A DNA stretch of 64,000 bases from Rhizobium sp. C4 (GCF_021026315.1 NZ_JAJNCX010000001.1:124001-188000); one strand, 5' to 3'; positions 1 to 9,794 are shown, counted from the stretch's first letter. Numbers and translations are program-made. Notes: a model not told the origin generated them from the sequence alone.

Positions 1-191
1 TCGCCGATCAGGATCTTGCCGCCATGCACGTCGATCAGGCCGGCAATGGAGTTGAGCAGCGTCGACTTTCCGCAGCCCGACGAGCCGAGGAGCACGATGA
101 ATTCACCGCTGGCAATGTCGAGATTGAGGTTCTGGAGAACCTTGACGGAGCCGAACTGGATTTCGAGGTCTTTGATGGAAACAGCGGTCAT
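1..191 (-). CDS. Sugar ABC transporter ATP-binding protein (partial, N-terminal 63 residues)
   Basis: This is the nucleotide-binding subunit of a carbohydrate importer of the MalK/UgpC type. Only the first 63 residues are in the window; the gene runs off the left edge. A Walker A motif, GSSGCGKST, lies at residues 36-44, preceded by the usual short beta-strand region starting [10 protein letters not shown]. The ATG at 189-191 lies 3 bases after the stop of the upstream permease, so the genes are an operon. The family hydrolyses ATP on the cytoplasmic face to drive sugar import. The Q-loop, signature and C-terminal regulatory domain are outside the window, so substrate cannot be judged from this piece. 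Confidence 0.9.
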   Translation of the reverse strand, partial: MTAVSIKDLEIQFGSVKVLQNLNLDIASGEFIVLLGSSGCGKSTLLNSIAGLIDVHGGKILIG

Positions 192-194
192 CGG

Positions 195-1058
195 TTATCC
201 CTTCACTGCACCGGCGGCAATGCCGCGGACGAACCAGCGTCCGGATGCGAGGTAGATTACGAGAGGAACAAGGGCCGTCAGAATGGTCGCGGCCATGTCG
301 ACATTGTAGGCCTTCTCGCCCTGCGTCGTGTTGACGATATTGTTGAGCAACACGGTCATTGGCCGGTTGTCGGAGCCGGCAAAGACGAGGCCGAAAAGGA
401 AGTCGTTCCAGATGTGGGTGGATTGCAGGATCACCGCCACGATCATGATCGGCGGCGAGAGCGGCAGCATCAGCCGGAAGAAGATATCCCAGAAGCCGCC
501 GCCATCGACGCGCGCCGCACTGAAGAGATCGCGCGGCAGGCCGGCATAGTAGTTGCGGAACATCAGCACCATGATCGGTAGGCCGAAGATGACATGCACC
601 ATGATGATGCCGCCAAGGCTGTTATAGAGGCCGACCTGGGAGAGAACCCGGACCAGAGGATAGATGAAGACCTGGTAGGGAATGAAGGCCGCCACGACGA
701 GAACGGCGAAGATCACGCCCGCCCCCTTCGGCCGCCAGAACGAGAGCGCATAGCCCGTCACCGCGCCCAGCATGATCGACAGGAAGGTCGAGGGGATCAT
801 GATCTTCAGCGAATTGAAGAAGCCGACGGAGACGCCCGCGCAGGTGAGCCCCGTGCAGGCGGAATTCCACGCCGTCGCCCAGGCCTCCAGCGTCGGACGC
901 AGGGGAAAGGCGAAGATCGATGATCCGCGCACCTCGTCCATGGTCTTCAGCGATGTCGCGACCATCACATAGAGCGGCATCAGGAAGAAGGCCGCCATGA
1001 TGACCAGAAAGGCATAGACGCCGAACCGGGCGATGTTTTTCTCTTGCCGTTGCGCCAT
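195..1058 (-). CDS. Sugar ABC transporter permease, MalG type
   Basis: A 287-residue inner-membrane permease of the CUT1 sugar importer family, with about six membrane helices starting near residue 14. The EAA-type coupling loop is visible around the segment SAARVDGGGFWDIFF followed by LPL, which contacts the ATPase. It overlaps nothing and sits 3 bases after the first permease and 3 bases before the ATPase, so the four genes form one transcription unit. Sequence style together with the binding protein suggests a glucose/mannose-type (GtsABC-like) system. This substrate assignment is inference; the family includes many other sugars. Confidence 0.9.
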   Translation of the reverse strand: MAQRQEKNIARFGVYAFLVIMAAFFLMPLYVMVATSLKTMDEVRGSSIFAFPLRPTLEAWATAWNSACTGLTCAGVSVGFFNSLKIMIPSTFLSIMLGAVTGYALSFWRPKGAGVIFAVLVVAAFIPYQVFIYPLVRVLSQVGLYNSLGGIIMVHVIFGLPIMVLMFRNYYAGLPRDLFSAARVDGGGFWDIFFRLMLPLSPPIMIVAVILQSTHIWNDFLFGLVFAGSDNRPMTVLLNNIVNTTQGEKAYNVDMAATILTALVPLVIYLASGRWFVRGIAAGAVKG

Positions 1059-1061
1059 GGC

Positions 1062-1946
1062 TCAGCCTGCCGCTTTCTGCGCCATGGAACGGCGCGCATA
1101 GTAGATGGGCGTGGCGACGATGACGACGGCAGCGAGCATCATGATCGCGCCCGCATTGGCCAGCGCCACGTTCTGGCGTTCGAACAGGTTTTCCATGACG
1201 AATTTGGCCGGCACTTCCGTTGCATTGCCGGGACCGCCGCCGGTCAGCGCAACGACGAGGTCGTAGGCCTTGACGACGGCAACGGAGAGCAGAACCGTCG
1301 CGGTTGCCGCCATCGGCGCGATGATGGGGAGGACGATGGAGGTGTAGACGCGCCATTTGGCGATGCCGTCGACCTTTGTCGCCTTCCACAGATCCTCATC
1401 GACGCCGCGAAGACCGGCGAGCAGGATCGCCATGACAAGCCCGCTGCCCTGCCAGACGGCTGCCAGAACCAGCACGAAAATGGCGCGGTCGGGGCGGACG
1501 ATCCAGTCGAAGACGAACGTATCGAAACCCCAGCCGCGCACCGTCGCCTGAATGCCGAACGTCGGGTTGAGCACCCACTGCCAGACAAGGCCAGTGACGA
1601 CGAAGGACATGGCATAGGGATAGAGGAAGATCGTCCGGAACAGGCTTTCGCCCCGGATCTTCTGGTCCATCATGATGGCCATGAGGAAGCCGAGGACAAG
1701 GCAGATCGCGATGAAGAGCACGCCGAAGACGACCAGGTTGCCGACCGAAACCAGCCAGCCGTCATTGCCCATCAACCGTACATACTGGTCGAAGAAATTG
1801 AATTTATAGATCGGGATCAGTCTGGAATTCGTCATCGAGATGACAAAGGTCCAGATCATCGCGCCTATGAAGACGCCGATGACAATGATCCATGCCGGAA
1901 GCATGGCCAGTGTGACCTGCAACCGTCCGCGCCAAAGCCCACGCAT
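1062..1946 (-). CDS. Sugar ABC transporter permease, MalF type
   Basis: A 294-residue integral membrane permease, the partner of the downstream MalG-type subunit. It has about six hydrophobic segments and an EAA-like loop (WKATKVDGIAKWR followed by IVLP) near residue 200. The stretch ALTGGGPGNAT is typical of MalF-type CUT1 permeases. The start ATG at 1946 follows only a weak ribosome-binding sequence, and a strong hairpin (1983-2003) lies just before it, so this gene and those after it are probably expressed below the level of the binding protein. Confidence 0.9.
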   Translation of the reverse strand: MRGLWRGRLQVTLAMLPAWIIVIGVFIGAMIWTFVISMTNSRLIPIYKFNFFDQYVRLMGNDGWLVSVGNLVVFGVLFIAICLVLGFLMAIMMDQKIRGESLFRTIFLYPYAMSFVVTGLVWQWVLNPTFGIQATVRGWGFDTFVFDWIVRPDRAIFVLVLAAVWQGSGLVMAILLAGLRGVDEDLWKATKVDGIAKWRVYTSIVLPIIAPMAATATVLLSVAVVKAYDLVVALTGGGPGNATEVPAKFVMENLFERQNVALANAGAIMMLAAVVIVATPIYYARRSMAQKAAG

Positions 1947-1982
1947 TGTTCTAACCCCGGAGAATGCTGACGAGAATGGATG

Positions 1983-2003
1983 CCGACCGGCAATGCCGGT
2001 CGG
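1983..2003 (-). promoter_or_regulatory. Intercistronic hairpin after the binding-protein gene
   Basis: A perfect 9-bp stem (CCGACCGGC / GCCGGTCGG) with a 3-base loop lies between the stop of the binding-protein gene and the start of the first permease. There is no T-run after it. Hairpins at this place in binding-protein operons commonly protect the upstream mRNA from 3' decay or cause partial termination, giving more binding protein than permease. That role is inferred from position. Confidence 0.6.
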
Positions 2004-2018
2004 CCGGACCTGATCAGG

Positions 2019-3254
2019 TCAGTATTTTTCAAGCACGCCGGCGAGCGCCTTGACGTAGTCTTCCGGCTTCGCATCTGCCTTGGCCCAGAGAACCTTCATC
2101 TCGGCGCCGATCGCCCCGACCTTTTCCGGCGAGAACGGGATCATCAGGGCCGAAACGGAATTGCCCTTCTCGATCGCACTGGCGCCGGCGGCGGCACAGG
2201 CATTGTAGCCAGAGGCGTCCACACCGCTGCGGATCGGCAGCGAGCCCATGGCGGTCGTGAACTTCGTCTGCACCTCGACCGAGGTGGTGAGCTCGGCGAT
2301 CTTCTTCTGGGCTTCGGTCAGGTTGCCGCCCTTGGCCGGCATCGCCCAGACGTCGCCATTGACCACGGCCGGCGCATTGTTCGGGCCGATCGAGCACAGA
2401 ACGTCTTCGCCGGGCTTCTTGCCGGAGGCGACGATTTCGCCAATCGCCCAGCCGCCCATGATGAAGAAGCCCGCCTCGCCCTTCAGGATCATCTGGTTCG
2501 TCACGTTCCACTGGCGGCCGGAAACGCCGCTATCGGCATATTTCGGCAGCTTGGCGAGGATTTCGGCCACCGGCTTGAACGCGTCGGAGCGGACATATTC
2601 CGCGCCCTTCGGCCCGGTGAACTGCTTCCAGCCCTCCGCCCCGCCCACCGAGGCGAGAACGGCGCCAAACGTGTTCATGAACCAGACATCGCGGTCACCG
2701 GCCTGTGCGTAAGGCACGATGCCGGCGGCACGCAGCTTGTCGCCGGTGGCGAAGAACTCGTCCCAGGTCTTCGGCATGGTCGCACCGACCTTGTCGAGTG
2801 CTGCCTTGGAGGCGAAGAGGAAATTGGTCGCCTGAAGCTGGACCGGGACGGCATAGACATGGCCATCGCGGCTGATGGCACTCATGACGGAGGCCGGAAC
2901 AATCTTGGACCAGTTGCCGGCTGCGGCAACGGCATCGAGATTGGCCAGCAGGCCGCTTTCGACAAGATTGTTGATGTCGGCGCCCATGCTGAACTGCGCG
3001 ACATCCGGCGCATTACCGCCGACAATGCGGTTGATCGCTGCCGTCTTGGCCGCACTGGAGCCAGCCACGGCCTCGTCCTTCCATTCGCCACCGCCCTGGT
3101 TGAAGGCGTCGGCGATGACCTTGATCCCGGCCGACTCCGCCTTGGACGTCCACCAGTGAATGACCTCGGTCGGCTGCGCATTGGCAGTGCCGGACATGGC
3201 GGCGCAGATTGCGACGGCGGCGACGCCAGACAACGCCCTTTGAATGCGATTCAT
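2019..3254 (-). CDS. Extracellular sugar-binding protein of ABC transporter
   Basis: A 411-residue periplasmic solute-binding protein of family 1, first gene of the sugar operon. The start at 3254 is chosen because a strong GGGAGGAATT ribosome-binding site precedes it and a signal peptide follows: MNRIQRALSG, a hydrophobic core, then cleavage after ANA at residue 26. The mature protein begins QPTEVIHWWTS, and the HWW element is typical of glucose/mannose-type binding proteins (GtsA-like). It would capture the sugar and deliver it to the two permeases downstream. The exact ligand is inferred only from family resemblance. An inverted repeat lies in its leader (3283-3316). Confidence 0.9.
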   Translation of the reverse strand: MNRIQRALSGVAAVAICAAMSGTANAQPTEVIHWWTSKAESAGIKVIADAFNQGGGEWKDEAVAGSSAAKTAAINRIVGGNAPDVAQFSMGADINNLVESGLLANLDAVAAAGNWSKIVPASVMSAISRDGHVYAVPVQLQATNFLFASKAALDKVGATMPKTWDEFFATGDKLRAAGIVPYAQAGDRDVWFMNTFGAVLASVGGAEGWKQFTGPKGAEYVRSDAFKPVAEILAKLPKYADSGVSGRQWNVTNQMILKGEAGFFIMGGWAIGEIVASGKKPGEDVLCSIGPNNAPAVVNGDVWAMPAKGGNLTEAQKKIAELTTSVEVQTKFTTAMGSLPIRSGVDASGYNACAAAGASAIEKGNSVSALMIPFSPEKVGAIGAEMKVLWAKADAKPEDYVKALAGVLEKY

Positions 3255-3282
3255 AGAATTCCTCCCTCTGAAAAGTTTGAGC

Positions 3283-3316
3283 CATGTCGCGCTCGTCGAA
3301 AGACTACCGCGACATG
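3283..3316. promoter_or_regulatory. Inverted repeat in leader of the sugar ABC operon
   Basis: Two perfect 9-bp arms, CATGTCGCG (3283-3291) and CGCGACATG (3308-3316), separated by 16 bp, lie 29-62 bases upstream of the binding-protein start. The spacing could suit a dimeric or tetrameric repressor operator or a leader hairpin. No regulator gene is next to it in the window. Confidence 0.5.
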
Positions 3317-3498
3317 CAAAGCCCACCTCCGGCTTCAACAGGCCCTGGGCTATTGTCGGGAAGGCTAGTGGAGGCACCCGACGCTGACCAATCGCGTTTC
3401 TTTTGCCGGGATCATTGCAATCCCGAATACCGCCCGAGAGCGACCCCGATTTTTTTCGCGATGGGGCCTTTCCATTAAGCGGGCTTTAGGACCTTGCG

Positions 3499-3513
3499 GA
3501 ACACAAATGGAAC
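3499..3513 (+). promoter_or_regulatory. LexA operator (SOS box) in the lexA promoter
   Basis: The sequence GAAC-N7-GAAC, the reverse complement of the alphaproteobacterial SOS box GTTC-N7-GTTC, lies 51 bases before the lexA start. It sits between a TTGCGG (3494-3499) and a TATAGT (3515-3520) that could be -35 and -10 elements, so bound LexA would block its own promoter. A second, one-mismatch copy, GTTC-N7-GTTT, follows at 3525-3539. Autoregulation of lexA is established for this class; here it is read from the site. Confidence 0.9.
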
Positions 3514-3563
3514 ATATAGTGTCCGTTCTGGATTTGTTTCACTTGATTCTTCGGGGTGTCGCC

Positions 3564-4274
3564 ATGCTGACGCGCAAACAACAGGAACTGCTTCTCTTCA
3601 TCCACGAGCGGATGAAGGAGTCCGGCATCCCGCCATCTTTCGACGAGATGAAGGATGCGCTTGATCTGGCTTCCAAGTCGGGCATTCACCGGCTGATCAC
3701 CGCACTCGAAGAGCGCGGGTTCATCCGGCGGCTTCCCAACAGGGCGCGTGCGCTGGAAGTCATCAAGCTTCCGGAGGCCTATACGCCGAGCCTGCAGCCG
3801 CGGCGCGGCTTCTCGCCAAGCGTCATCGAGGGCAGTCTCGGCAAGGCACCGGAACCGCCGAAGCCGCAGGTCGCCGCCAATGACGATGCCAGCGTCTCGG
3901 TCCCGGTCATGGGGCGCATTGCCGCCGGCGTGCCGATTTCGGCGATCCAGAACAACACGCATGACATTGCCGTTCCCTCGCAGATGCTGGGCAATGGTGA
4001 ACACTATGCGCTGGAGGTGAAGGGCGATTCGATGATCGATGCCGGCATTCTCGACGGCGATACGGTCATCATCCGTAATACGTCGAATGCGAGCCCGGGC
4101 GAGATCGTTGTCGCCCTCATCGATGACGAGGAAGCCACCCTGAAGCGGTTCCGCCGCAAGGGTGCCTCGATTGCGCTCGAGGCTGCCAACCCGGCCTACG
4201 AGACCCGCATCTTCGGCCCCGACCGGGTCAAGATCCAGGGCAAGCTTGTCGGCCTCATCCGCCGCTACCACTGA
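3564..4274 (+). CDS. lexA: SOS repressor LexA
   Basis: A 236-residue LexA. Residues 1-65 form the winged-helix DNA-binding domain starting [10 protein letters not shown]. The autocleavage site is A121-G122 in GRIAAGVP, and the catalytic dyad is Ser156 (in KGDSM) and Lys194 (in TLKRF), a spacing close to that of E. coli LexA. The start at 3564 is preferred; an ATG at 3507 would lie inside the operator. LexA represses DNA-damage genes until RecA filaments stimulate its self-cleavage. Candidate targets in this window are lexA itself, dinB (57203) and the 28-residue peptide gene (63575). The 3' end overlaps the convergent comEC end by 10 bases. Confidence 0.97.
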   Translation: MLTRKQQELLLFIHERMKESGIPPSFDEMKDALDLASKSGIHRLITALEERGFIRRLPNRARALEVIKLPEAYTPSLQPRRGFSPSVIEGSLGKAPEPPKPQVAANDDASVSVPVMGRIAAGVPISAIQNNTHDIAVPSQMLGNGEHYALEVKGDSMIDAGILDGDTVIIRNTSNASPGEIVVALIDDEEATLKRFRRKGASIALEAANPAYETRIFGPDRVKIQGKLVGLIRRYH

Positions 4275-6715
4275 TCGGCGTGATAGGCTTCGCCGTAGCT
4301 GTTGCTTCGCCAGTTGTAGAAGTGATGGCGAAGCCAGGGCCGGTCGCGGCCGTCCAGTGCACCGATGATGCGAAATGCCGGGGACGCTCCGGCATTTGAC
4401 GTTTCTGAGGGTTCGTTCGAAGCTGGCTCTAGGTAGAGCGCAAGTGCGCCACGGCGCCTGAGTGCATTGCGGTCGAAAATCTGGGCTTCGCCCTGCCCGC
4501 ATTCCGGCTGGCGCAGGAAGGCTGCGGCGATCACGATCTGGGCCTGCCGGCACGCCGCCCCCTGAAACGCAAAATCAGTGAAGGTCGCAATCAGCAGACC
4601 GTCTGCAAGCTTGCCCATGCACCAGTCGCGACCAGAGCAGACGAATGTTCCGGTTGGAACGCTCTTGCCTGCGGCCTCCATGGCGTCTTCGACCTTCCAT
4701 TCATCGGCCTCCGTCAGCGGCTTTCGCGGCCCTTCGCGCTCAAGCACCAGTTTTGCGGCCGGATCCGGGCTTGCAACCTCCTTCACCACAAGCGCTCGCG
4801 TCCACTGGTCCATGATGAAGCTGGGCGGTCGAGCCGTGTTGGTCGCAAGCACATGCGAGGAGCGGATGCCGACGAGATCGGCAGTTTCGGCAATCACCAT
4901 GTCCGGACGCTTAGCCGAACCGAACGCTACGATGAGGGCGAGTGTCGCGGTGAACAGGCTGGCTCCCACCAGACGGAAAAGCCGGCTGTGGGGAAGAATG
5001 GCCAGAACGAAGGCGAGGCTTGCTGCCGGCAGAACCCATGGCGCCATCTGCCCCGTGACGATGTCACCTCCGAGCGAGGATACGAAGCGGGCGACGGCCA
5101 TGGTCCCCTGAAGACCGAGCCCCATGATGATGAGTGGATAGTAGTCCAGTCCGAACGGCATGAGAAGGACCGCCAGAAAACCGGCTGGCATGACGATGAA
5201 GGTGATGAAGGGCATGGCGGCGACATTGCCGAGCGTTCCCAGCAGCGTCAGTCGATGGAAATGCGTGACGGAGAAGACCGCGGTGGCTATGCCGGCGATT
5301 TCGGACGTGAGCATGACGCCACCCACCGCGCGGATGGCCGGCAGCACTGCCGCATAGAACGGCAGCCCGCTCAACCGGCGAAACTCCGTGGGCCGCAGCT
5401 TCCAGAGCGAATAACCGGAGATGAGTGCCGCCGCCGCGGCAAAGGACATCTGGAAACTGGGACCCAGCGCGCTTGACGGCGAGACGATGAGGATCGCGAA
5501 GGTCGCGAGTGCGACACTTCTGAGGGTCAGAACCGTCCGCGCCGCAATGACGCCGCCCATTCCGACAGCCAGCATGATGAAGGAGCGAACGGCCGGCACA
5601 GGCATGCCGGAGATCAGCAGATAGAGACCGCTGGCGGTAATGGCGCCGATCGCCGCATAGGTCTTGGCGGGACGCGACTGGATGAAGCCCGGAAACAGGC
5701 TGAACACCATGCGCAGACCGACAAACGAGATGCCGGCGGCCAGCACCATATGCAGGCCGGAAATCGAGATGACATGCGCGAGCCCGGAGATTCGCAGGGC
5801 CTCCATCCCCTCCTTGGAGAAGGCCGCCGTATCATTCGTCACCAGCGCGCTGGCGAATGCGCCCGTATCGCCGGGCAAGACGGAGAGAATGCGCTGGTTG
5901 ATGGCGCTGCGAACGGATGAAAGCCAGTCCTGAAAGGCGCGGGAGAGGCTGGAGGACGCGGGCGGACCGGCGTCGACCGTATGCGGGTGCCCCATGAAGC
6001 CGCCGATCGCGCCTATTCCATTGAAATAGCTGCTGAAGGCAAAGTCGTTCAGCCCGGGGATTGCCGGTCCTGCGGGCGGCTGGAGACGTGCAAGTCCCTT
6101 GATGACTGTGCCCGGAGGAAAGGATGCACCCTGCCCGCGCACGCCCAGCAATGCCGCGGTCGGCGGGCGCTTCAGTCTCGGCTTCTCCGTCTTGAGAATT
6201 TCCACCGTGTAGCGCCACCGCCCGGCCTCCCGCATTTCGACATCGATGACCCGCGCCGTGATCGTCGTGGTGATCGGGCTGTCTATGACGACCGTCGTGC
6301 TGCGCGCCGTCTGGCACCATGCGGCGAGCGCGCCCGCCAGAACGAAGACGCCGAGGCGTACCGGCACCTGAACTGGCGTCGCAGCGTAGCGGGTGACATA
6401 AGCGAGCGGCAACAGGACAACGGTCCAGGCGATCAGCCTGACGGCGGGCGGATCCTGCGGCGCTGAGAACCACCAGACCGCGCCGATGATCATGAAGACA
6501 GGGTAGAGCAGAAAGAGGTGGCCATGGGCGGCCTCCTCTTCGAAGGCCGCAAGAAGCGAAAGTCGCAGGCGTGCCCATGCGCGCGGGAAATTCGGCCATA
6601 AGAGACGCGGCTTCTTCCCGCTGCGGATCGGCTGGAATGCACCCGGGGCACGCGGCGGCGGACGCCTTCGCTGCGGCGCGTCATCCACCTCCAGAATGTC
6701 GTGATCCGTCCCCAC
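4265..6715 (-). CDS. comEC: ComEC/Rec2 family DNA-uptake membrane protein
   Basis: An 816-residue polytopic membrane protein with a GTG start at 6715. The order is a short cytoplasmic N-terminus, two or three helices, a DUF4131-like periplasmic region (about 130-260), then the competence core with the diagnostic [10 protein letters not shown] motif near residue 320 and about eight further helices. In transforming bacteria ComEC is the channel that passes single-stranded DNA through the inner membrane. The C-terminal 190 residues show no HxHxDH metallo-beta-lactamase motif, so the nuclease-like domain of longer ComEC proteins is absent or degenerate. It is convergent with lexA. Together with dprA (44220) it suggests retained DNA-processing genes, but competence is not shown. 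Confidence 0.9.
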   Translation of the reverse strand: MGTDHDILEVDDAPQRRRPPPRAPGAFQPIRSGKKPRLLWPNFPRAWARLRLSLLAAFEEEAAHGHLFLLYPVFMIIGAVWWFSAPQDPPAVRLIAWTVVLLPLAYVTRYAATPVQVPVRLGVFVLAGALAAWCQTARSTTVVIDSPITTTITARVIDVEMREAGRWRYTVEILKTEKPRLKRPPTAALLGVRGQGASFPPGTVIKGLARLQPPAGPAIPGLNDFAFSSYFNGIGAIGGFMGHPHTVDAGPPASSSLSRAFQDWLSSVRSAINQRILSVLPGDTGAFASALVTNDTAAFSKEGMEALRISGLAHVISISGLHMVLAAGISFVGLRMVFSLFPGFIQSRPAKTYAAIGAITASGLYLLISGMPVPAVRSFIMLAVGMGGVIAARTVLTLRSVALATFAILIVSPSSALGPSFQMSFAAAAALISGYSLWKLRPTEFRRLSGLPFYAAVLPAIRAVGGVMLTSEIAGIATAVFSVTHFHRLTLLGTLGNVAAMPFITFIVMPAGFLAVLLMPFGLDYYPLIIMGLGLQGTMAVARFVSSLGGDIVTGQMAPWVLPAASLAFVLAILPHSRLFRLVGASLFTATLALIVAFGSAKRPDMVIAETADLVGIRSSHVLATNTARPPSFIMDQWTRALVVKEVASPDPAAKLVLEREGPRKPLTEADEWKVEDAMEAAGKSVPTGTFVCSGRDWCMGKLADGLLIATFTDFAFQGAACRQAQIVIAAAFLRQPECGQGEAQIFDRNALRRRGALALYLEPASNEPSETSNAGASPAFRIIGALDGRDRPWLRHHFYNWRSNSYGEAYHADQW

Positions 6716-7019
6716 GCCGCCGCCCCCGGCCTCGCAACCCTGACAGATTGCAACCTAAAATGGACACGCGCAAGCGCCACGTTTCATGACGAAAAAAGTC
6801 CCTAAATTTCAGCATGTTGTTTTTAATCGATTGAATGAAATCTGCGTTTTGAAAAATGCAGCAAAGTGATGTGAAACTTCCGAAAGTTGATTTCGCGCAT
6901 GCACAATTCGCCACAAGGAGTGCTTGGCAGGGGCTCATAAATCGGATAGCAAATTCGCCATAGTCTCATTCAGTGCCCGCGGCGCAGCCGTGGCTATCAT
7001 CGAACTCCCGGAGGCAAAC
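6716..7019. other. Divergent comEC/gltA intergenic region
   Basis: These 304 bases hold no supported gene. An imperfect inverted repeat, CTGCGTTTTG facing AAAAATGCAG (6842-6861), and AT-rich sequence around 6790-6840 are the only structures seen; the gltA promoter must lie here. In my recollection of related genomes gltX often separates comEC from gltA, but no gltX fragment is present. Confidence 0.5.
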
Positions 7020-8306
7020 ATGGCCGATAATGCGGTTTTCACTCTCGACGACAAGAAGGCAGATATGACGGTCCGAAAGGGCACGATCGGGCCGGACGTC
7101 GTCGACATCGGCGCACTCTACAAGAATACCGGCATGTTCACTTATGACCCGGGCTTCACCTCGACGGCATCGTGCGAATCCAAGATCACCTATATCGACG
7201 GTGACGAAGGCGTGCTCCTGCACCGCGGCTATCCGATCGAGCAGCTCGCCGAACAGGGCGACTTCCTGGAAACCTGCTATCTGCTGCTTTACGGCGAACT
7301 GCCGACGGCTGCGCAGAAGAAGGACTTCGACACGCGCGTCACGCGCCACACGATGGTTCACGAGCAGATGAGCCGCTTCTTCACCGGCTACCGCCGCGAC
7401 GCCCATCCTATGGCCGTCATGGTCGGCACGGTTGGCGCGCTCTCCGCCTTCTATCACGACTCGACCGACATCACCGATCCGCACCAGCGCATGGTCGCTT
7501 CGCTGCGCATGATCGCCAAGATGCCGACGATCGCCGCCATGGCCTACAAGTACCATATCGGCCAGCCCTTCGTTTACCCGAAGAACGATCTCGATTACGC
7601 CGCCAACTTCCTGCACATGTGCTTTGCCGTACCATGCGAGGAATACAAGGTGAACCCGGTTCTGGCCCGCGCCATGGACCGCATCTTCATCCTTCACGCC
7701 GACCACGAGCAGAACGCCTCGACATCGACCGTTCGTCTCGCCGGCTCGTCCGGTGCCAACCCGTTTGCCTGCATCGCGGCCGGCATTGCCTGCCTCTGGG
7801 GCCCGGCTCACGGCGGCGCCAACGAAGCAGCCCTCAACATGCTGATGGAAATCGGCACGGTTGACCGTATTCCGGAATATATCGCCAAGGCCAAGGACAA
7901 GAACGATCCGTTCCGCCTGATGGGCTTCGGTCACCGCGTCTACAAGAACTATGACCCGCGCGCCCGCATCATGCAGAAGACGATGTATGAAGTGCTGGAA
8001 GCGACCGGCCATGGCGATGATCCGCTGATGAAGGTTGCGCTGGAACTCGAAAAGATCGCCCTCAACGATCCCTATTTCGTCGAAAAGAAGCTCTACCCGA
8101 ACGTCGACTTCTATTCGGGCATCACGCTGCGCGCGCTCGGCTTCCCCACGACCATGTTCACGGTTCTCTTCGCGCTTGCCCGCACCGTCGGTTGGGTCGC
8201 ACAGTGGAACGAAATGATCGAAGACCCGCAGCAGCGCATCGGCCGTCCGCGCCAGCTCTACACGGGCGCTCCGAAGCGCGACTATGTGAAGGTCGACAAG
8301 CGCTAA
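7020..8306 (+). CDS. gltA: Citrate synthase (type II)
   Basis: A 428-residue citrate synthase that condenses oxaloacetate with acetyl-CoA as the entry step of the TCA cycle. Catalytic regions are visible: HADHEQN around residue 225, [10 protein letters not shown] around 260 and [14 protein letters not shown] around 300. The start at 7020 ([11 protein letters not shown]) is chosen over earlier in-frame codons because a CGGAGG sequence precedes it and it gives the usual family length. The gene stands alone, ending in a strong rho-independent terminator at 8328-8356, and is transcribed away from comEC. Confidence 0.97.
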   Translation: MADNAVFTLDDKKADMTVRKGTIGPDVVDIGALYKNTGMFTYDPGFTSTASCESKITYIDGDEGVLLHRGYPIEQLAEQGDFLETCYLLLYGELPTAAQKKDFDTRVTRHTMVHEQMSRFFTGYRRDAHPMAVMVGTVGALSAFYHDSTDITDPHQRMVASLRMIAKMPTIAAMAYKYHIGQPFVYPKNDLDYAANFLHMCFAVPCEEYKVNPVLARAMDRIFILHADHEQNASTSTVRLAGSSGANPFACIAAGIACLWGPAHGGANEAALNMLMEIGTVDRIPEYIAKAKDKNDPFRLMGFGHRVYKNYDPRARIMQKTMYEVLEATGHGDDPLMKVALELEKIALNDPYFVEKKLYPNVDFYSGITLRALGFPTTMFTVLFALARTVGWVAQWNEMIEDPQQRIGRPRQLYTGAPKRDYVKVDKR

Positions 8307-8327
8307 GCGCTCTCTCACCAGACAAAC

Positions 8328-8356
8328 GAAAAAGCCGGCTCAGCGCCGGCTTTTTT
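8328..8356 (+). terminator. Rho-independent terminator of gltA
   Basis: A GC-rich stem (GCCGGC at 8334-8339 pairing with GCCGGC at 8345-8350) is flanked by an A-run on the left and six Ts on the right, 21 bases after the gltA stop. The flanking A and T runs extend the stem and make it usable from both sides. Confidence 0.9.
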
Positions 8357-8435
8357 ATGGGCAGTGGGCGGCATTGAAGCCGCCGCCAACATGGCTTCGA
8401 ACGGTATTGCCGTATCGTTGCGCCTTATCGCCCTG

Positions 8436-9530
8436 TCAGACGAGCACGGCTTCGACGGGTCGGCGCAACGAATATGGCAGTGCCGGCGCATAGCCGAAGC
8501 GGATGACGATGTCGGGCCGTCTGCCCGGCAGGCCGATCAGAGAGGCGAGTTCCGGACGAAAGCTTTCGACTTCGACCGGCTGGTTCATATAGGCCACCTT
8601 CATGCCGAGAGCAGTTGCCTGCAGCGTGAAGCGCTGGCATGCGCGGCCCGCCAGCACCCAATGCTCATGATCGGCCTTCTCCGCGGTAAAGACTGCGATG
8701 CCCGACGATGAGATCATCTGGGCGCTGTACCTGTCATTCTCCGAGCTGGCGCTCATCGTGAGATCCAGCATGATCGGCCCGAGCCAGGACGGGATGGCGG
8801 GGTTGCCGCCGGTGGCGGTGAAGAGACCGTCGCGCATCGACATGGCAGCGCGCGGATTGAAGCGCAGCCAGCTCTTGAGCTCCGGCATGAATCCATCCTG
8901 AGCCATCTGCACGCTGTTGGCCGCAACGACGACATCGCGGACCCTGGCAATCCCGGGCTTGTCGGTGATGAGCTTGACATCCACGCCGGGGACGGCAGCC
9001 GCATCAGCAAGCGCCTTCAAGTCATCTGCCGTGACCGCGCGGCCATCATATTCGCTACGAGTCGACTGTCTCTTTGGAATTGCATCAAACAGGACAGACT
9101 GGACGGCTGCGCCGCGCGCGTAGTCGAACGTGACCGCACCTTCGCCGGCCGGATCGAAGCGGACGTCCCCGGGCATGCCGCGTGCCTGTGCCGCAAGCGA
9201 CAGGTTTTCTGCAGCACAGCCAAGGCTGACGAAGAGGTGATGATCGTCTGCATCGACGACAGGTGTACGGCGGCTCAAATCCGGGCGGATCTCGATGCGG
9301 CCGTCTGTCAGGTGAAAGCGCCATGGCTGGGTATTGTGCCCATTGGCGGCCAGCGTGGCATATCGGACAAGATCTTTCAGATCAGGGTTTTGAGCCAGTG
9401 TTGACCTGGCGTCGAGAGCCGCGGCTTCATAGGCCTCCGACGAGCCCGTCTGATAGAAGCTGATAGCCGCCGCGCTGCCGCCGACAAGGGCCAGGGCTCC
9501 TGCCCCCCACAGCAAATCTCTTCGTTTCAT
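8436..9530 (-). CDS. Acg-family nitroreductase-like FMN protein, exported
   Basis: A 364-residue protein starting MKRRDLLWGAGALALVGG, a twin-arginine-like or lipobox-free export signal, followed by a nitroreductase-fold domain with the ATLAANGHNTQPW segment near residue 60, which binds FMN in this family. Members of the Acg group lack some residues of classical nitroreductases and may sequester flavin rather than reduce nitro compounds. It is monocistronic, with a GGAG ribosome site before the ATG at 9530. A 14-bp palindrome (9608-9621) lies about 80 bases upstream and may be its operator. Substrate unknown. Confidence 0.8.
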   Translation of the reverse strand: MKRRDLLWGAGALALVGGSAAAISFYQTGSSEAYEAAALDARSTLAQNPDLKDLVRYATLAANGHNTQPWRFHLTDGRIEIRPDLSRRTPVVDADDHHLFVSLGCAAENLSLAAQARGMPGDVRFDPAGEGAVTFDYARGAAVQSVLFDAIPKRQSTRSEYDGRAVTADDLKALADAAAVPGVDVKLITDKPGIARVRDVVVAANSVQMAQDGFMPELKSWLRFNPRAAMSMRDGLFTATGGNPAIPSWLGPIMLDLTMSASSENDRYSAQMISSSGIAVFTAEKADHEHWVLAGRACQRFTLQATALGMKVAYMNQPVEVESFRPELASLIGLPGRRPDIVIRFGYAPALPYSLRRPVEAVLV

Positions 9531-9607
9531 CGCACATTCTCCGCATCATTGATCAGAACCTTTTTTGCTACCTTTCCCGGACCTGCACCAGAAAATTTCA
9601 ACGTTAG

Positions 9608-9621
9608 GAACAGGCCTGTTC
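9608..9621. promoter_or_regulatory. Perfect 14-bp palindrome upstream of the nitroreductase-like gene
   Basis: GAACAGGCCTGTTC is a perfect palindrome located 78-91 bases upstream of the gene starting at 9530, in a 264-base gap after lpxB. It could be an operator for a dimeric repressor. The spacing does not fit the LexA operator of this class. Confidence 0.4.
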
Positions 9622-9794
9622 AATTTTCGTGACGGGGCTCGGTGCGGAGAGAATGAGGCTTGCGGATTGTCATGAAATGGAGCGTCAGGAGGCGGCAAAC
9701 ACTCTGCCGAAGCAACACTTGCGATGGTGCACCTTCGCAGGGAAATGGCGATTCGTTTTGGCCAATGAAAGGTAGAAGCCCGGTTGACCCGCGC

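Noticed and set aside
9608-9621. Palindrome considered as a LexA site
   Set aside because: The halves are inverted with 6 bases between them. The alphaproteobacterial box is a direct repeat with 7, and the Gram-positive type has 4.
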